Shown: in pieces, positions 12,002 through 26,899 of the stretch
How positions within the stretch are numbered: position 1 is the stretch's first letter
Layout: each line of letters opens with the position of its first letter
NCBI GenBank assembly: GCA_022661535.1
Contig: JAKULF010000002.1
Location: forward strand, 1,302,001-1,366,000
Source: Eutypa lata
Lineage: Eukaryota > Ascomycota > Sordariomycetes > Xylariales > Diatrypaceae
Reading direction: 5' to 3'
Length of the DNA: 64,000 nt
Notes under the pieces: model-generated
What the model was told of the DNA's origin: nothing
Seen by the model: only the letters and a program-made list of their open reading frames with translations
Databases searched by the model: none
Position numbers and translations under genes: made by a program

Positions 12002-13248
12002 ATGCCTGAACCGCGGGAGCTGATAACTCTCCCAAGAGACATTCTCGTCCTCTTACCGGGCCACCTGAACGGTATCAAGGATCTCATTAGCCTCTCCAAA
12101 ACATGCAAGGCCTTCCAATACATCGTCATGAAAGCAACCCTTCCCAACACTATCCTACGCCTCGCTGCCAAGGATAGCCCTAGATTGTCCCACTACTACC
12201 TCGTCGCTGCCACCGCGCGCCAGCTCGGCAACTGGGCCCGGAAGTCCCCCGCCAACGAGAGAGAGCTCGCGCTCAAACTGGAGGACGGCTTGAAGGGTCT
12301 TCTTGGACTGGCACTGAAGCACTGCGGACTGACCATGGAGCGCGTCAAGGAGCTCCATTACATGCGCGGCACGGTCCTGCAACATGCGGACCGCATGTTC
12401 GACAGGTTCAAGGATCCTCAATACAATTTGTTCCTGGCCAACTGGGAAAACATGCTGCCCCGGATGCGCACGAAGGTGACCTTTCCGCGCGAGAGCTTCT
12501 TCCAGCTGGCGATCTACGGCTCGCTGTTCGGACCCGACATGGAGTCCTTCCTGCGACAGGACGACACGCAGCGACGACTGAGAGTCGAGACGCGCCTCGA
12601 GTACGTCAAGTACTGCATCCCGGACTGGGCGACCACGTGCAACCAGGGCGTTGACCCGCGCCGCGACGTCAAGCTGAGGGGCATCTACGCGCAGCGAGGA
12701 TTCGGTACCAAGTATAGAAAGAGCAGCAATTTGCACCTCTCCGCGATCCTTTTAGGGGACGACTGGAGGGTGAGATGGGGACTCACTCGGGAAGCTGCCG
12801 GTATTGACGAATTCACGCATAGCTTTGAGGAGTGCTGGTACCGCTTCAACGACAGGGTGAGCGATCTGGGCTGGAGACAGAGGATCTTTGAGAACCTCAT
12901 GGCGTGCCAGGGTCTCGAGGGGTTCGCCAGTAAGTAATTTTTGCGTGGTTATTTTCTTCCCTTTATAGCTAGCTTTTGTCCCTAAAGTAACGCAATGGGG
13001 TGTTTTCGGAGCCCCTTTGCTCCCGAATACCGCAGAGATGCAATTACTAACTCCCATATGTCGCAGTGCTTCGCTCTGGGACCAGGGATGAATGGGTTGA
13101 CAAGATCAAGGAGCTGAGAGAGCTGATCGAGAAGATGGAACAGGAGCCGCCGAAGGCTGTGGTGATCGGATGCCAGTCCACGCACGAATATCCGTACCTG
13201 CTCGGAGACTTGCGTCTTTGCGTGACGGGATTCAATAGTTTGATGTAA
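12002..13248 (+). CDS. F-box-like domain protein
   Basis: Two exons, 12002-12929 and 13067-13248, are separated by a 137-bp intron (GTAAGT donor, ACTAAC branch site, GCAG acceptor) and encode 369 residues. Residues about 6-40 read LITLPRDILVLLPGHL followed by DLISLSKTCKAFQ, which is the F-box pattern (LP-x-DIL, then D-L-x-x-LSKTCK). Such proteins usually bring substrates to SCF ubiquitin ligases. No leucine-rich or WD repeat is seen after it; the rest is a helical region rich in R, L and W of the kind found in fungal F-box expansions. The last exon contains a short charged helix. The target is unknown. Confidence 0.78.
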
Positions 13249-16200
13249 GGGAGGGGTGGAAATACATGGATGATGGCTCCCTGCTCTGGTTTTCTATGAA
13301 TTGGCTGCAAATCGACAAAGGGTGCCATCTCTGGCATTGAGACAGGCGCGGGCAGTGTGATGCTCGTTGATATTCACCTGCGGGTTCTTGAGATTAGACT
13401 CCATAGGTTCTAGCTAGCAGAACAATAGTGCAGAACGGTTTGCTTGGTTAACTAAGTCCTAGCTGCTCCTATGAAGTGATGAGACGTATGTCATAATAAA
13501 CGTGCTGTCACCCCATACACCTTCCTTGTACGTCAAAGTCGGCCTTTATTCTCACGAAGGTTTTGCATGCCAAGTCGACGATACTTACAGGCCTAAATAT
13601 TCCCTAACGCCTAATATGGCGAATGGTCGTTCTAGCCATACGCAAATTTGAATAATATGTGCTTATCTCCTAACAACCAATGGGTATCCTACATTGAATG
13701 AATCCCTTGCGACCGGGACTATTCCGATTGCGAAATATCCTGATAGAAATGCCTCATGCACAGTAACTACCTAGTATGTAGAGTTTAAGCAACTACCTAC
13801 GTACCTAGGTACATGTAGTCATTACTCTCAGCAAACAGAGCTTCTCTATTACATACATTGCTTATGCAGTGGAAGGTGGTGTCATCTATTTTGATAAGGA
13901 ACGGATATTGTATCTAACATCGGGCAGTTGTGACCCATTTGAGCTGTGTATACATACATTTACCATTCATTTGCTGAGGGTCTATCCCCTCCATCACCGC
14001 GTATTTAATCACCAAGAAAACAGGTAACCAATCTTGTGCCATTTTTTTTAACGTGTGTACCCTACTTCTAATCCTGCGATTATAGATATTACCCAAAGCC
14101 AGTTGTCTTCGAGTGCCCTACTCCACCATTATCACTGCCACTTACGCTGTCACCATCCTCGAACGCGCTTCTTCGTCGTCGTGTGCCTGGGAGAAGTTCC
14201 GGTCCCCCTCCGCCACCGACACAACGTCCTACTTTTCTATACCTACCACCCAACACGACAGCGATATTCTACATGGAGAGGAGGGAAGAACCGACGCCCA
14301 CCGGGCCGTGTATTTCGTGTTGTTCTCCTTGGTCCCCGACCGCCTCCATTCAGAACCAAGTACAAAGCAACTTGACTTATCGTGTATATGAGCAAACGTT
14401 CCTCATTCCTATAAAGTAGCTATCACCTTCATCAATCAAGCGTATTATCGTATATCTAAGCAGCAAACAGAGGAATGACAGAACACCTTAAGTTTAGAAA
14501 GTACTCAATATTCAATGATATCTATAATTCGGACTGGGTTCCTACCTGTTAATGTCAGATTTAGTACACTGCAATTTAATTACTCAGAGCACTTGAACTG
14601 CCGAATGGACTAATTAAGGTATAGATAGGAGAATTTAAGTCCGTCCAGATCGTCTCTTCAAGGGCGCAGAACTAGCAAAAACTACTCACATCATTCTAAC
14701 TTCCAGATTAGTTGGGGGTTGATATAAACAAGCGATGCACTGGCTTTCCCGACGCCAACGAACTAGAAGGTCTAGGTACATACCTAGCTCACTGATCTAC
14801 TATTGCAGCCAGAAGGAAAGGAGGGGTTTGGGGGAGATGGCGCCACTGTATCACTGTATATATAAGGATCTCACGTACATGTAGGCCTATGCGATCCATG
14901 TGGTGCCGTGATGATGGCTTCAGATGAATGTTCTTACTTGAAATCAGCTATATTAAGGTCCCTTCATTACGCAACGTTGGTTGTTATTCGGATTATTGTC
15001 ACACTCACACATCACAGCATATAATTAACAGGAGAATCTTCTCAAGGCAAGGTTGAAACGCCACTTCCAATCATACTACTAGAACAACTATTATTTTAAG
15101 CTTTCTCTAGTTAGAACGATATGGTCCTCAGGCTGATAACGTGGAGTGACATCATACCTTATATATAACATGTGTCATCGGAACATGTGTGGAGGAGGGG
15201 AAAGTTCCTCTTGAGGCAAGGGCTACTGTATATTGGGATGAAGAGAGTAGTCGCTCCTATTGCTACGTAGAATGTGGAATGAGACCTTTCATGATTACTT
15301 TCACTACATGTATGTTCTCAGCAATCCATTAGGAAATCTACCCTATGTACCTCTATTCATGTATGTTTACTTGTTTACTCAGCTCCTATCGAGTGCTCAA
15401 GAAACAATACTGTCAATAACTACCGAATATCCATGTGAATGGCAAGACCACTGCCATGTATAGCATATTGATACTTATACACCCTTTCATGCCATCATTG
15501 ATACATTTAGCTCAAGAACAAGTGCACGGTACGGTATCACCTACTCTATTCCCATACATGCCAATATTTTAGACATCATGACGTCTGTATCCGTAAGGTT
15601 ATTTACAGTTGCTCTTGCGCAACATAAGAATCTATTGTTTTCCTCCCGATAACTATTTACTTACGACTATAGGTGAGTCCTATTGCTCTTCTTCCCTGTC
15701 TCTTCTCTCTTCCCCGCCGACAAAGAACAGCCCTGTATGGTAAAATCCAGAACCCCTCCCGCGTCGACGGGAAATCCTTGCTAGCCATAGCTGAAGGTCC
15801 GGTATCAAGAACAAGCATGGATATTCTGTATGTTCTCAATAATTACCATTATGAACACTTCTTTCTCAATCCCATTCCAATTTCTAGATAAAACAATTAA
15901 CTTTGTTATCACAGCCACTACACGGCTCCGACCGTGCCTACTGCGTCGTGCCCTCATTGGCACACCGTTGTGTACACAATCGCCACCGAGAGGCGAAGAA
16001 GCAGAAGAAGAAGGAAAACCTAAAGTAGAGAAAGGCCCCAGCCCGAGCTCGACCCCGCCGAGACGGCCTCACCCATCGCTACCAACGACCACGACTACGG
16101 CCATTAGAGCCTATACCGTCACTGCCGCCTAAGCCTAAGGAACGACTCCCGCGCCGCAGGGTTCCGAGGCGCAGAACCCCTCAACTACTGCACGTCTATC

Positions 16201-17712
16201 CCTATCTACTAAGCCCGTTGATCAGGGCTCTCGGTTTTGCTCACACAACTGGCAACTTACCTGCCTGGTCTTGACGTCGGAGTTCACTCAAATCTCCAAT
16301 ACCTGTGATCACGTATATAACCTATCTAGCAGAACCTTTGGGTCTTTGTTTCACATCCCCTCCTTCGACGCCTTCCCCGCCCCTCTCACCACCACCATCA
16401 CCACTGCTACCACTCGGGAGGACGACTCCTGGATGAGTGAGGACACCTTTTCGGCGTGGCAGGTTGAGTTTGGAAATTTCTACTAAAGAAATTTTTAAAA
16501 GAAAGGAAAAGGAAAGGGGGTGAAGGGAGTGGGAGGAAGAACCAGCAGCAGCGCCAGCAGCAATGTGGGGGGGGGAGGTGTCTGTCGTCAGAGGTAGTAA
16601 ATATACATTATTTAGTACTGTCAACAGGTGGTATGGTAAATATGGTGGCCTAGGTGATTGTTGCCATCGGGGATGGATTCCTGGGGGAAAAGTGAATGCC
16701 TAAGGGCCCTAGGGCTACAGATTGTATGCAAAGGGGCTGCTGCTCTGCAGCCATTTGCACCTAGACACCTACATACCTACACCATCAGATCATAGTCGCA
16801 AACATACAGAATCAACACCAGACCATTGCACTACAGAAGCTGACAAGTACTTTTAAACAGAAGTACTTTATGAAAACCAACCGTTCCCAAATGAAGTGAC
16901 ACCTTACCTCAGATCTTAGACTTGCTGCTTCCGCAATGATGTAAGTATTGTTTGGCCCACAGGCCTCATATAGCATAAGTTTTAAATTATCTCGGAAATT
17001 GGAATAATCTCGGTCTCAACAGTGTAATAATTGATGGTTATTCAATATTCAACATCTGTAACATGATTATTCAAGTGAGATGACACCCTGATAACAACGT
17101 TTACCTAACTTATTACACCTGGAGCATATATTACCTGCCCAACAAGTAGGTTGGTATATAGGGAAGACGTCTCAACCATCTTGGGAACAACTCCAAAGCT
17201 TCAATGTGGGTTCATACACCATGGTGACAACATAACAGATATAAACGGAGGCGAGATAAATGCTAAACTTATGCTCCTCCACGGTCCCCCTATATTTGCG
17301 TGAGTAGCACGAGTCATCACACAACACCCATCACAAGAGGAGAAACTAAAGCAACGATGCCCATTTCGTATTCATCATCGGGAATCTCAAGGCTCCCTAT
17401 GTAGGTATCTAGTAGTTAGCAACCGCCAGAATAGAAAGCAAACCAGCAAACAAGTCGTAGCCCGTTCCCACTAACCCATTATTTACATTGCAACCATCAC
17501 CACCACCACGACAGGCCGTGTTGAAAAACTTGATTGGTGCCATTGCAGACACGTACATAAACGCGCACGTACACACACACCAGAACGCCGCATTAATGCC
17601 GTCGGTTTATTTTATGTTCTTTCTTTCTTGCATATTCTTTTCACTTCGTAACATATATTTTGTCTTTTAATCATCTCATATCATTCCCCCCCCAAAGCTA
17701 CTTTATTTACTT
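13249..17712. other. Long intergenic region, no gene recognised
   Basis: About 4.5 kb of AT-rich DNA. ORFs of 60-106 residues (for example 14055-14391, 15830-16132, 16271-16486) contain His/Pro/Thr-rich or otherwise unremarkable sequence and no family motif. Exons of an unrecognised small gene or a non-coding RNA cannot be excluded. A run of C at about 17687-17695 precedes the 3' end of VPS4. Confidence 0.45.
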
Positions 17713-20096
<2,384 letters not shown>

Positions 20097-20630
20097 ATGG
20101 CAGAAATTCAGGCAAAGCTTCAGGCCCTCTCAGAAGACTACCAGAAGCTACAGGATGAGCTTCAAACTGCTGTCCAGTCACGACAGAAGCTAGAGGCACA
20201 GAGACAGGAGAACTTAGGTGTACGGAAGGTTTGTCATCATCGATGAAGTGGATCGTTTATTGTCATCAGATTTTCATATTGATACAATATAGGAGTTCAA
20301 CCGCATGAAGGAAGGAGAGAGCATATACAAGCTTGTCGGTCCAGTACTCCTGAAGCAAGAAAAGCCAGAAGCAGAGAGTACGGTAAATGGACGACTAGAG
20401 TTCATCAACAAAGAGATGTATGTGGCTCCATTTTCCCTCTTGTCCCATTTGACCATCATAGCAGCTGATTTAATTATTCTTCCTTTTCAAGTGAGAGGAT
20501 AGACAAGCAGATTAAAGAGGTCCAAGAGAAGATTGAGAGGAAGAAGGGTGATATCATTCAAGCACAGGCTGGATTGCAAGCAGCAGCAGGGGCAGGTGGA
20601 GCACCGGGACAAGTAGCAGCAAAGGCTTGA
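20097..20630 (+). CDS. YKE2: Prefoldin subunit 6 (beta-type)
   Basis: This is a subunit of the hexameric prefoldin chaperone, which hands nascent actin and tubulin to the CCT chaperonin in the cytosol. Three short exons (20097-20228, 20293-20417, 20492-20630; introns 64 and 74 bp) give 131 residues. The fold is visible as an N-terminal coiled coil (LQALSEDYQKLQDELQTAVQ), the central conserved hairpin (YKLVGPVLLKQ, then RLEFINKE), and a C-terminal coiled coil (RIDKQIKEVQEKIERKKGDI). An Ala/Gly-rich tail closes the protein. The second intron gives Ile at the junction (AT + T). Start and stop are supported by the family length of about 115-130 residues. Confidence 0.92.
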
Positions 20631-21513
20631 TTAATCAACAGTTGTTTGTGAAGGCTACTACTACGGATTGTACAAACCGTGATGTGAATTGAACGAATAA
20701 GGGGTATAACTACATAACAGCAAACAGCGATGGTTATCTTGAACCTACCTATATCCTTGGGCCAATGTGCATTGAAAGGGGGCTGAGAGACATGTTTACA
20801 CCACAGGTAAAAATTAATATCATAGTTACAGTTCAGTATAGGTAGGCAATGCGTATGGATAGTAAGATATGTCATCAATACTGTCAACTGTGCATAAATA
20901 AACATGCTGAAATACACATGGAAATTGAAAGTGGTATACTGAATGAGCTCAAGCCACGAATGACGTTCTGGAAGCTGCTGTATGTAGCCTGTGTCATAAG
21001 TAAATAAATACCCCGCTATGTGGCTTATGCGGGGTAACAAATGATTTATTTAGGTGGTGCCTGAGTGCATAGCTAACGCCTGGGCTATCTAGCCGTAGGG
21101 AAGGTACCCCTCTATAGCAGATCACTTTAGCTAACTGTGTAGGGGTACATAGTAAATTGTTTGATGGAAATGCCGGAAGAGCACATGTAGTAGCATGTCA
21201 CCTTCTATTTGACAGTTAACAAGTTGCCAATAAATTCACTTCCATTCGTTATCTTTCGAATAGATCAAAAATAAATCAAGCATCACGTCCTGGTATCACC
21301 ATCATTACCCATCGAAAGACCACACTATCCAAGTGCAACCAGACGACGCGCAAGCTGTTCTTTCAGGCAGCAACTAAGAGAAATCGCGACATCCACCGAC
21401 CTGCTTCATCTTCGTATACTACCACTTAGGTATCCTTAGATATAATGAATATCCCCTGACAATTGTCGGTTTTTCATGAGTAAACAGAAGGCGGTGCTTT
21501 CACATTCGGCAGG
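20631..21513. other. Intergenic, no gene seen
   Basis: The 3' flank of the prefoldin gene and the 5' flank of the AMSH-type gene. A 160-residue minus-strand ORF at 20558-21040 overlaps the prefoldin exon and shows no family motif. Confidence 0.5.
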
Positions 21514-23443
21514 ATGGATTCCACTGCAGTTCTCCCCAACCGGCCTCTCAGTATAAAAGAGATATCCGACAGAGCCCAGGCGTTTGAGTTGAATACGAAC
21601 ATCCCTCTGAAGGCGTGGCTGAGAACAGCTCATACTCTAAACAATGAGGTGAGTTCATCCATGGTGCCATGTCACGTCATGACACGCCAAACTGACCTAT
21701 CTCGAAATGGAGGGCGATATTTACTTGCGCGAAGGCAATTTCGCAAAGGCCTACCTTCTATACTTCCGCTATTCCGTGTTGTTGATGGAACGCCTCCGAA
21801 ACCATCCCGAGTTCAAGACCGCCGAAGGAAGAAAGGCTGCTAAGATCCCCCTTAATAATCTCAAAACGGTTCTATCACATCTCGAAAAGATCAAGCCATT
21901 CATAGAGCGAGATTACACAGAATGGCAACTAGCCGAGGAGAGAAGGGGCAAACAGCAGGACCAGCCATCGATCGACCGAACCCAATCAAAATCTGTATCC
22001 CCTTACGAGCATCACGCGTCGAGAGATCCTGCCCTCTCTTCCAGAGCAACGCTTCTCAACGCGAGTGAGAACCAGGAGCTTGCTGTCGAGCTTGCCCAGA
22101 AGGAAATACGGCGGAGGGATGCAGATAAGAGAGCCACAAGACAAGCTGGGATATCAGCAGAGGAAGAGCAGGCCCGTCGCATTGCGGGTTTCTGGGACAA
22201 TTGGACGAATGACCTCGTAGCTAGACAAGTTGATGACGAGGACTTATTTCGAAAACAGATGGAATCAACGAGAAGGCGTCTCGACAATGTGGATGACCCA
22301 GAGACCGATCGAGCAGATGTTGGCAGACATCATCGGCAGTCCACTACGCAAACGAGTAGTACAAGTCGAAGCTACCACTATCCTTCGATATCGAAATCTA
22401 CCCCTGTACAATACGATGCTCAAAGACCAGACGTGCGGAGAGATCATCCACCGCAACCACCACGACCGCCGAAAGAATACCTACCTCAGTCCTACGATGA
22501 CAGTTCGAGTCATCATAGTACACCTTTACCACCTGAGCTCCCAGCCAAGGAGGAGATCTGGCCCGAGCGAGCCTCTCTAACCCCGGCAGTAGAAAGTCCA
22601 CATCAACACCAACGCCCAACCCCACCGCCCAAGATCCGCAACGAGAGTCCCATCGTGCCCGCTAAGGAGAAGCAACAGCGGGTGACGTTCCGACCGGCAG
22701 CGTACCTTGAGAACGGGGAGCCGGTGCGGCCGGTGTTCCTCCCGGCGGCGATGCGGGACCGGTTCCTGTCGATCGCGGCGGACAATACGCGGCGCGGCCT
22801 CGAGATGTGCGGGATCCTGTGCGGCACGGCGGTTAACAACGCGCTGTTCATCAGCAGGCTGGTCATCCCGGAGCAGCGGTGCACGTCGGACACGTGCGAG
22901 ACGGAGAACGAGACCTCCCTGCTCGACTACTGCATCGAGAACGACCTGCTGATCCTCGGCTGGATCCACACCCACCCCACCCAGACCTGCTTCATGAGCT
23001 CGCGCGACCTGCACACCCAGGCGTCGTACCAGGTTATGCTGCCCGAGAGCATTGCTATTGTCTGTGCGCCGAGGTTCGAGCCTTCGTAAGTTTTTCACAT
23101 TCATCCATGCATACATATACATCAAAATATCTCTTTGTTCCCCTATGATGCCACCCGAAGAAGAAATGCTAACACGGATTTTCCACAATACAATAGATAC
23201 GGCATCTTTCGCCTGACCAACCCCCCCGGATTACCGCACATCCTGCAATGTACCCAGCAAGCCACGTTCCACCAACATGCGGTCGACAACCTCTACACGG
23301 GAGCCGAGAACCCTCCCGGCCACGTACACGAGAGCCGCAAGCTCTCCTTCGAGGTTCAGGACCTGCGCCCTGGATTCAGCAGCAACAGTAGCAGTAATAG
23401 TGGTAACGGTGGCGGCGGCACCGTCCCGCGGAAGAACTTCTAG
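21514..23443 (+). CDS. AMSH/Sst2-type JAMM deubiquitinase
   Basis: This zinc metalloprotease cuts Lys63-linked ubiquitin chains from endosomal cargo before ESCRT-III closes vesicles. Three exons (21514-21648, 21713-23085, 23197-23443) give 584 residues. Residues about 10-115 match the MIT-like USP8-dimer region (AWLRTAHTLNN, GDIYLREGNFAKAYLLYFRY). A helical, charged part follows, then a Pro-rich linker at about 230-370. The MPN+ domain has the full JAMM set: Glu409 in GLEMCGILCG, His464 and His466 in GWIHTHPTQT, Asp477 in SSRD, with the 55-residue Glu-His spacing of AMSH. The AMSH-specific inserts are present (CTSDTCETENE and the C-terminal Cys/His segment ILQCTQQATFHQH). It lies near VPS4, which acts at the same membrane step. 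Confidence 0.93.
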
Positions 23444-24679
23444 AACATGATGTCTGGATGGATGGGCTGCGCCTTTTGCTGTTACGGAGGAGGATACCCT
23501 GAGTTGAAGGGTGGTAGAAGGAGAGGATTCGGAGACTACGGTGATGGTGATGGTGACAGTGGTCGTGGTCGTGGGGATGGTGATGATGGTGCGTCGTCGT
23601 CAGCATTGCCCCCTTCGAGACCTGTTGTCCTTCCCAGGAGGCGACGGTCGTGGTCTATGGATGCGGAGGTGGGTTGAAAGGCGTGACGAGACGATACGAG
23701 ACGAGACGAGATGGTATCCACTACTATTTGTGTCACTTGAATTCGAAGTGTTCAGATGATGGGGCTAGTCTGGTATCATCATGGTGCGGCGCGAGTGAGT
23801 GAGTGCCGATCTTTTATTTCTTGCATAGCGCTGGCGTCGGTCGTCGTCGTTGTGGGGATTTTCTCGTTTTTCGTCTTTTTCCGGCAATGTAACGGGGACG
23901 AGAGAGAGAGGGAGAGAAAGAAAGACGGGAGAGCGAACATACATGCATGCATTTGCCCTTTATTCATCCCGTTACGCACTTAAACTTAATTAGGGCGGGC
24001 TACTTTCCTCACTGGGTCAACTTTGGCAAGTGGGCGAGATAGATGGATTGATGGATGGATGGATGGATGGATGGGTAAAGGTGAAGTGGGAGATGCACTT
24101 ACATACCTAAGTACTCATATCTCGCTTACTTGCCTGGTTGACTGCTTGCTTGCTTTTCTCCTCAACCCTCGAACATGGATGGATGGATGATGGATGTGTA
24201 GAATAGGTCAATAGAATTATGGGCAACGATATTACGTACATGCTTCTGAAGATGTATAATGAATTTGTAGTTACTTGTGAGTAAGTTGAGTGCAACGTGT
24301 GTTGGCTACATACGAGTGAGTCTATCTACCTACGCTTGTGGTGGATGGTGGTATTTGAAATCGGGATGTCTTTTCGTTCATAATCATGATATTGAAATAT
24401 CTTATGTAATGAGGTAGGTAGGTAGTCATCTATACCATCTACCTAGATCCAAGTACCATCTAGACATCCGCAGCAGCATGAAGCCTATCTCAGGGGATAA
24501 ACCAGAGAGCACAACCACGATCAATCAATGTATCGATCATCACTTTTTCATAAGCGCAGCTCTCAGTCAATTTATTTTTCTTTTCCTTGTAGTCCTATAT
24601 CCTAGCCCGTTTCCTGCCAACCATGGCATGTGTCATGTCATTTCATTTCATATCATAAGTAACCCCATCCAACTACCGT
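23444..24679. other. Intergenic with simple repeats, no gene seen
   Basis: GATGGTGATGG-type and GAGACGA-type low-complexity DNA right after the AMSH-type gene, a GATG microsatellite at 24041-24074, and AT-rich DNA up to the 3' end of the chitinase gene. ORFs here follow the repeats only. Confidence 0.6.
24041..24074. repeat. GATG tetranucleotide microsatellite
   Basis: About eight copies of GATG with one interruption. A shorter GATG tract lies at about 24175-24195. Confidence 0.9.
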
Positions 24680-26149
24680 CTACTGACCAGGAAACCCAGC
24701 CCGCAAATTATCATACTTCGTCTGCGGATACTCGATGCAATTGCTCTTCCGATCCAGCGCACCCCTCCCCCCAAGCACATCAACGACATTCGCGATCAGA
24801 CTGCCGCCGCCCTCGGCCTCCCCTCGATCCGCACTACTCTCCCACCACATGGCCCCACCCAAGCCCCTCTCCCTCACGAACCGCACCTTCGTCCTCGCCA
24901 TCCCCACCGTATCGTAGCTGACCATCGTGCGCGTGGCGGGGTTATAGCACCAACTGGCCCCGACGCGCTCATCGACGCGCTCTTCGGCCCCGGGGAGCGG
25001 CAACTTCTTGTAATCGTGGACGCCGTTCTCCCAGGTGCCCTCGCCAACCCCACCCGTGTACGGCGTCCCGGGGCCATCGGTCCCCACGAACGCCCGCCCA
25101 TACAGCGGCATCCCCAGCACGATCCGATGCGGCGCCACGCCGCCCTGGTGCACGTAGTACTCGAGCGCCGCGGCGGTACTAAACGGCGTGGCGACGGCGT
25201 TGCGCGGATCGGGGAACAGGTTCGCCTGGTGGCCGGCGCTCGCGTCCCAGGAGCCGGCGTAATCGTACGCCATGAGGTTCCAGAAGTCCAGCACCCGGTC
25301 CATGCCGCGGATGTCGAGCTTGGTGTAGTTCTGGGCGCCGGCGGGACACGCGACGCTCAGCTCGAAGTGGTACGGGTTGTGGGGGTTGACGTCCCGCGCG
25401 TAGCCGTCCATGGCGTCGCGCACGGCGCGCAGCAGCGCCACCCAGTCGGACGCCTCCTGCGGCGTCGACGGGTACTCCCAGTCGACGTCGATGCCGTCGA
25501 AGCCGAGGTTCCGGATCAGGTCCACGCAGGTGCGGGCGAAGGCCGCGCGCCCCTGCGGCGTCGACGCCGGCTGCCGGAAGTTCGCGCTGTACGTCCACCC
25601 GCCCACGCTGAGCAGGATCTTCAGGTTGCGGTTGCGCCGCTTGAGCAGGTTCAGCTGCTTCAGGCACCCGTACAGGTTCGTGCCTTGGTCGTTCCACGTG
25701 TCCCCGCTGTCTTGCCACCGGATGTCCGTGTCGGCCCATCCGTCTGTGAGGTACACCTCGCCTGAGTCCGGCCGCACGTTCGCGAAGGCGTAGAGGATGT
25801 GCGTTAGCTTCTCCGCCGGGAGGTCCTGTGGTCGGTGCTTGCGCCCGTAGATGGCCCAGTTTACGAAGTACGCTACGCTTCGGTAGCCGTGGTCTGGTCC
25901 GCCGCCCATGATTGCTGTTTCTGTTGATGGTGGTGGTGATGAAGATGTGTTGTTGGATGCGGAGATGTTGGTGGTGGTGGTGTTGGCGGGGTAGAGAAGG
26001 TGGCTATTGGACGGTGAGGAGAATAGCGCTGAGAACAATGTGGGGTAGTAGTGGTAGAAGTAGTAGCTGTTGACGATGTAAAAGATAGCGGCTAGCAGCG
26101 CTACGAGGGATACGAGGTAGAAGAAGGCTCTCCTTATGGAAGATAACAT
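24680..26149 (-). CDS. GH18 chitinase with N-terminal membrane anchor
   Basis: An endo- or exochitinase that hydrolyses beta-1,4-N-acetylglucosamine polymers. A single exon encodes 489 residues. Residues 8-28 are a hydrophobic signal-anchor (FFYLVSLVALLAAIFYIV) followed by a Tyr-rich patch and a Ser/Thr/Asn-rich stem (to about 80), so the enzyme probably sits with its catalytic domain outside the cytosol but tethered. The catalytic barrel starts at YRSVAYFVNWAIY; SVGGW at 181-185 and DGIDVDWEY at 218-226 are the two GH18 signatures, with Glu225 as acid/base. Later family blocks are MAYDYAGSWD, GMPLYGRAF and the closing AMWWESSAD. No chitin-binding module is seen. The layout fits fungal subgroup A chitinases. 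Confidence 0.93.
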   Translation of the reverse strand: MLSSIRRAFFYLVSLVALLAAIFYIVNSYYFYHYYPTLFSALFSSPSNSHLLYPANTTTTNISASNNTSSSPPPSTETAIMGGGPDHGYRSVAYFVNWAIYGRKHRPQDLPAEKLTHILYAFANVRPDSGEVYLTDGWADTDIRWQDSGDTWNDQGTNLYGCLKQLNLLKRRNRNLKILLSVGGWTYSANFRQPASTPQGRAAFARTCVDLIRNLGFDGIDVDWEYPSTPQEASDWVALLRAVRDAMDGYARDVNPHNPYHFELSVACPAGAQNYTKLDIRGMDRVLDFWNLMAYDYAGSWDASAGHQANLFPDPRNAVATPFSTAAALEYYVHQGGVAPHRIVLGMPLYGRAFVGTDGPGTPYTGGVGEGTWENGVHDYKKLPLPGAEERVDERVGASWCYNPATRTMVSYDTVGMARTKVRFVRERGLGGAMWWESSADRGEAEGGGSLIANVVDVLGGRGALDRKSNCIEYPQTKYDNLRAGFPGQ

Positions 26150-26899
26150 ATGGAATAAGGTAGATTAGAGAATGTGTGAATGATGGGGAAATGTCTTATA
26201 AATAAGAACCAGACTTTATGTCGATTGTCTATTAATATGGAATGTTTTTTATGCGTTGGTTACCTCGCTGTGCTCGCTCATTGAATTCAAGCTATTACTG
26301 GTGATTCGGGCTGCGTTGCATGGCGTGGCTTAGTTTTCTTAGGCGTCTAGTTAGTGCGTGGCAATGCTGATGCGGCGGGTAATCGGCTCTCCATCTACTT
26401 TCAGGTATGCACTTAAGTAGACGAACTTGGTATGATGAATGCGAGTGGTTGCATTAGCTATTTGATGTAATGCCAGCCATTGGTTTACGTATTCATTTGA
26501 AACATGCCATCATCTCAGCTTTGCTTGTCTTGCTCGTCTTTCTTTGTTTACCTAAACGGTATAAAACACGAATGACGTCAATCGTATCGATTCAGGTAGT
26601 TTTGATAGCGATCCACGGTGACGTGGTAGGGGTGCGCCGGAGTGTGGCTTGGCTCTAATCAGCCACCTCCCTATTCATCAAACAAGATCATCCCTGACCA
26701 TCGACATCTATCTGTATGATGTACGATGCAGGTACACACACAATTTAATGAAGGCAACTGGCATTTTAAACTGTTAAACTCACTACTATATTGAGTAGCC
26801 TATCTAGATTTTTATATTTTTGCGCCATGTTCTCCCATGTACTTTTTAGACCTAAAACCAATACACACTAAGCTGCCCAAACACATCGTTCACCCTGGA
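26150..26899. other. Intergenic: chitinase promoter and GH31 3' region
   Basis: About 750 bp without a supported ORF. It carries the 5' region of the minus-strand chitinase and the 3' flank of the GH31 gene. Confidence 0.5.
26195..26206 (-). promoter_or_regulatory. TATA-like element upstream of the chitinase gene
   Basis: On the minus strand the sequence reads TTATTTATAAG about 50 bases before the chitinase ATG at 26149. Position and sequence fit a TATA box, but AT-rich DNA gives such matches by chance. Confidence 0.35.

Noticed and set aside
12155..12736. 193-residue minus-strand ORF over the F-box-like gene
   Set aside because: Antisense shadow; the plus frame has the F-box, start, stop and splice sites.
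22577..23188. 203-residue minus-strand ORF over the JAMM domain
   Set aside because: Antisense shadow of the GC-rich deubiquitinase exon.
25016..25765. 249-residue plus-strand ORF antisense to the chitinase
   Set aside because: Val/Arg/Pro-rich shadow frame of a GC-rich coding region; no motif.
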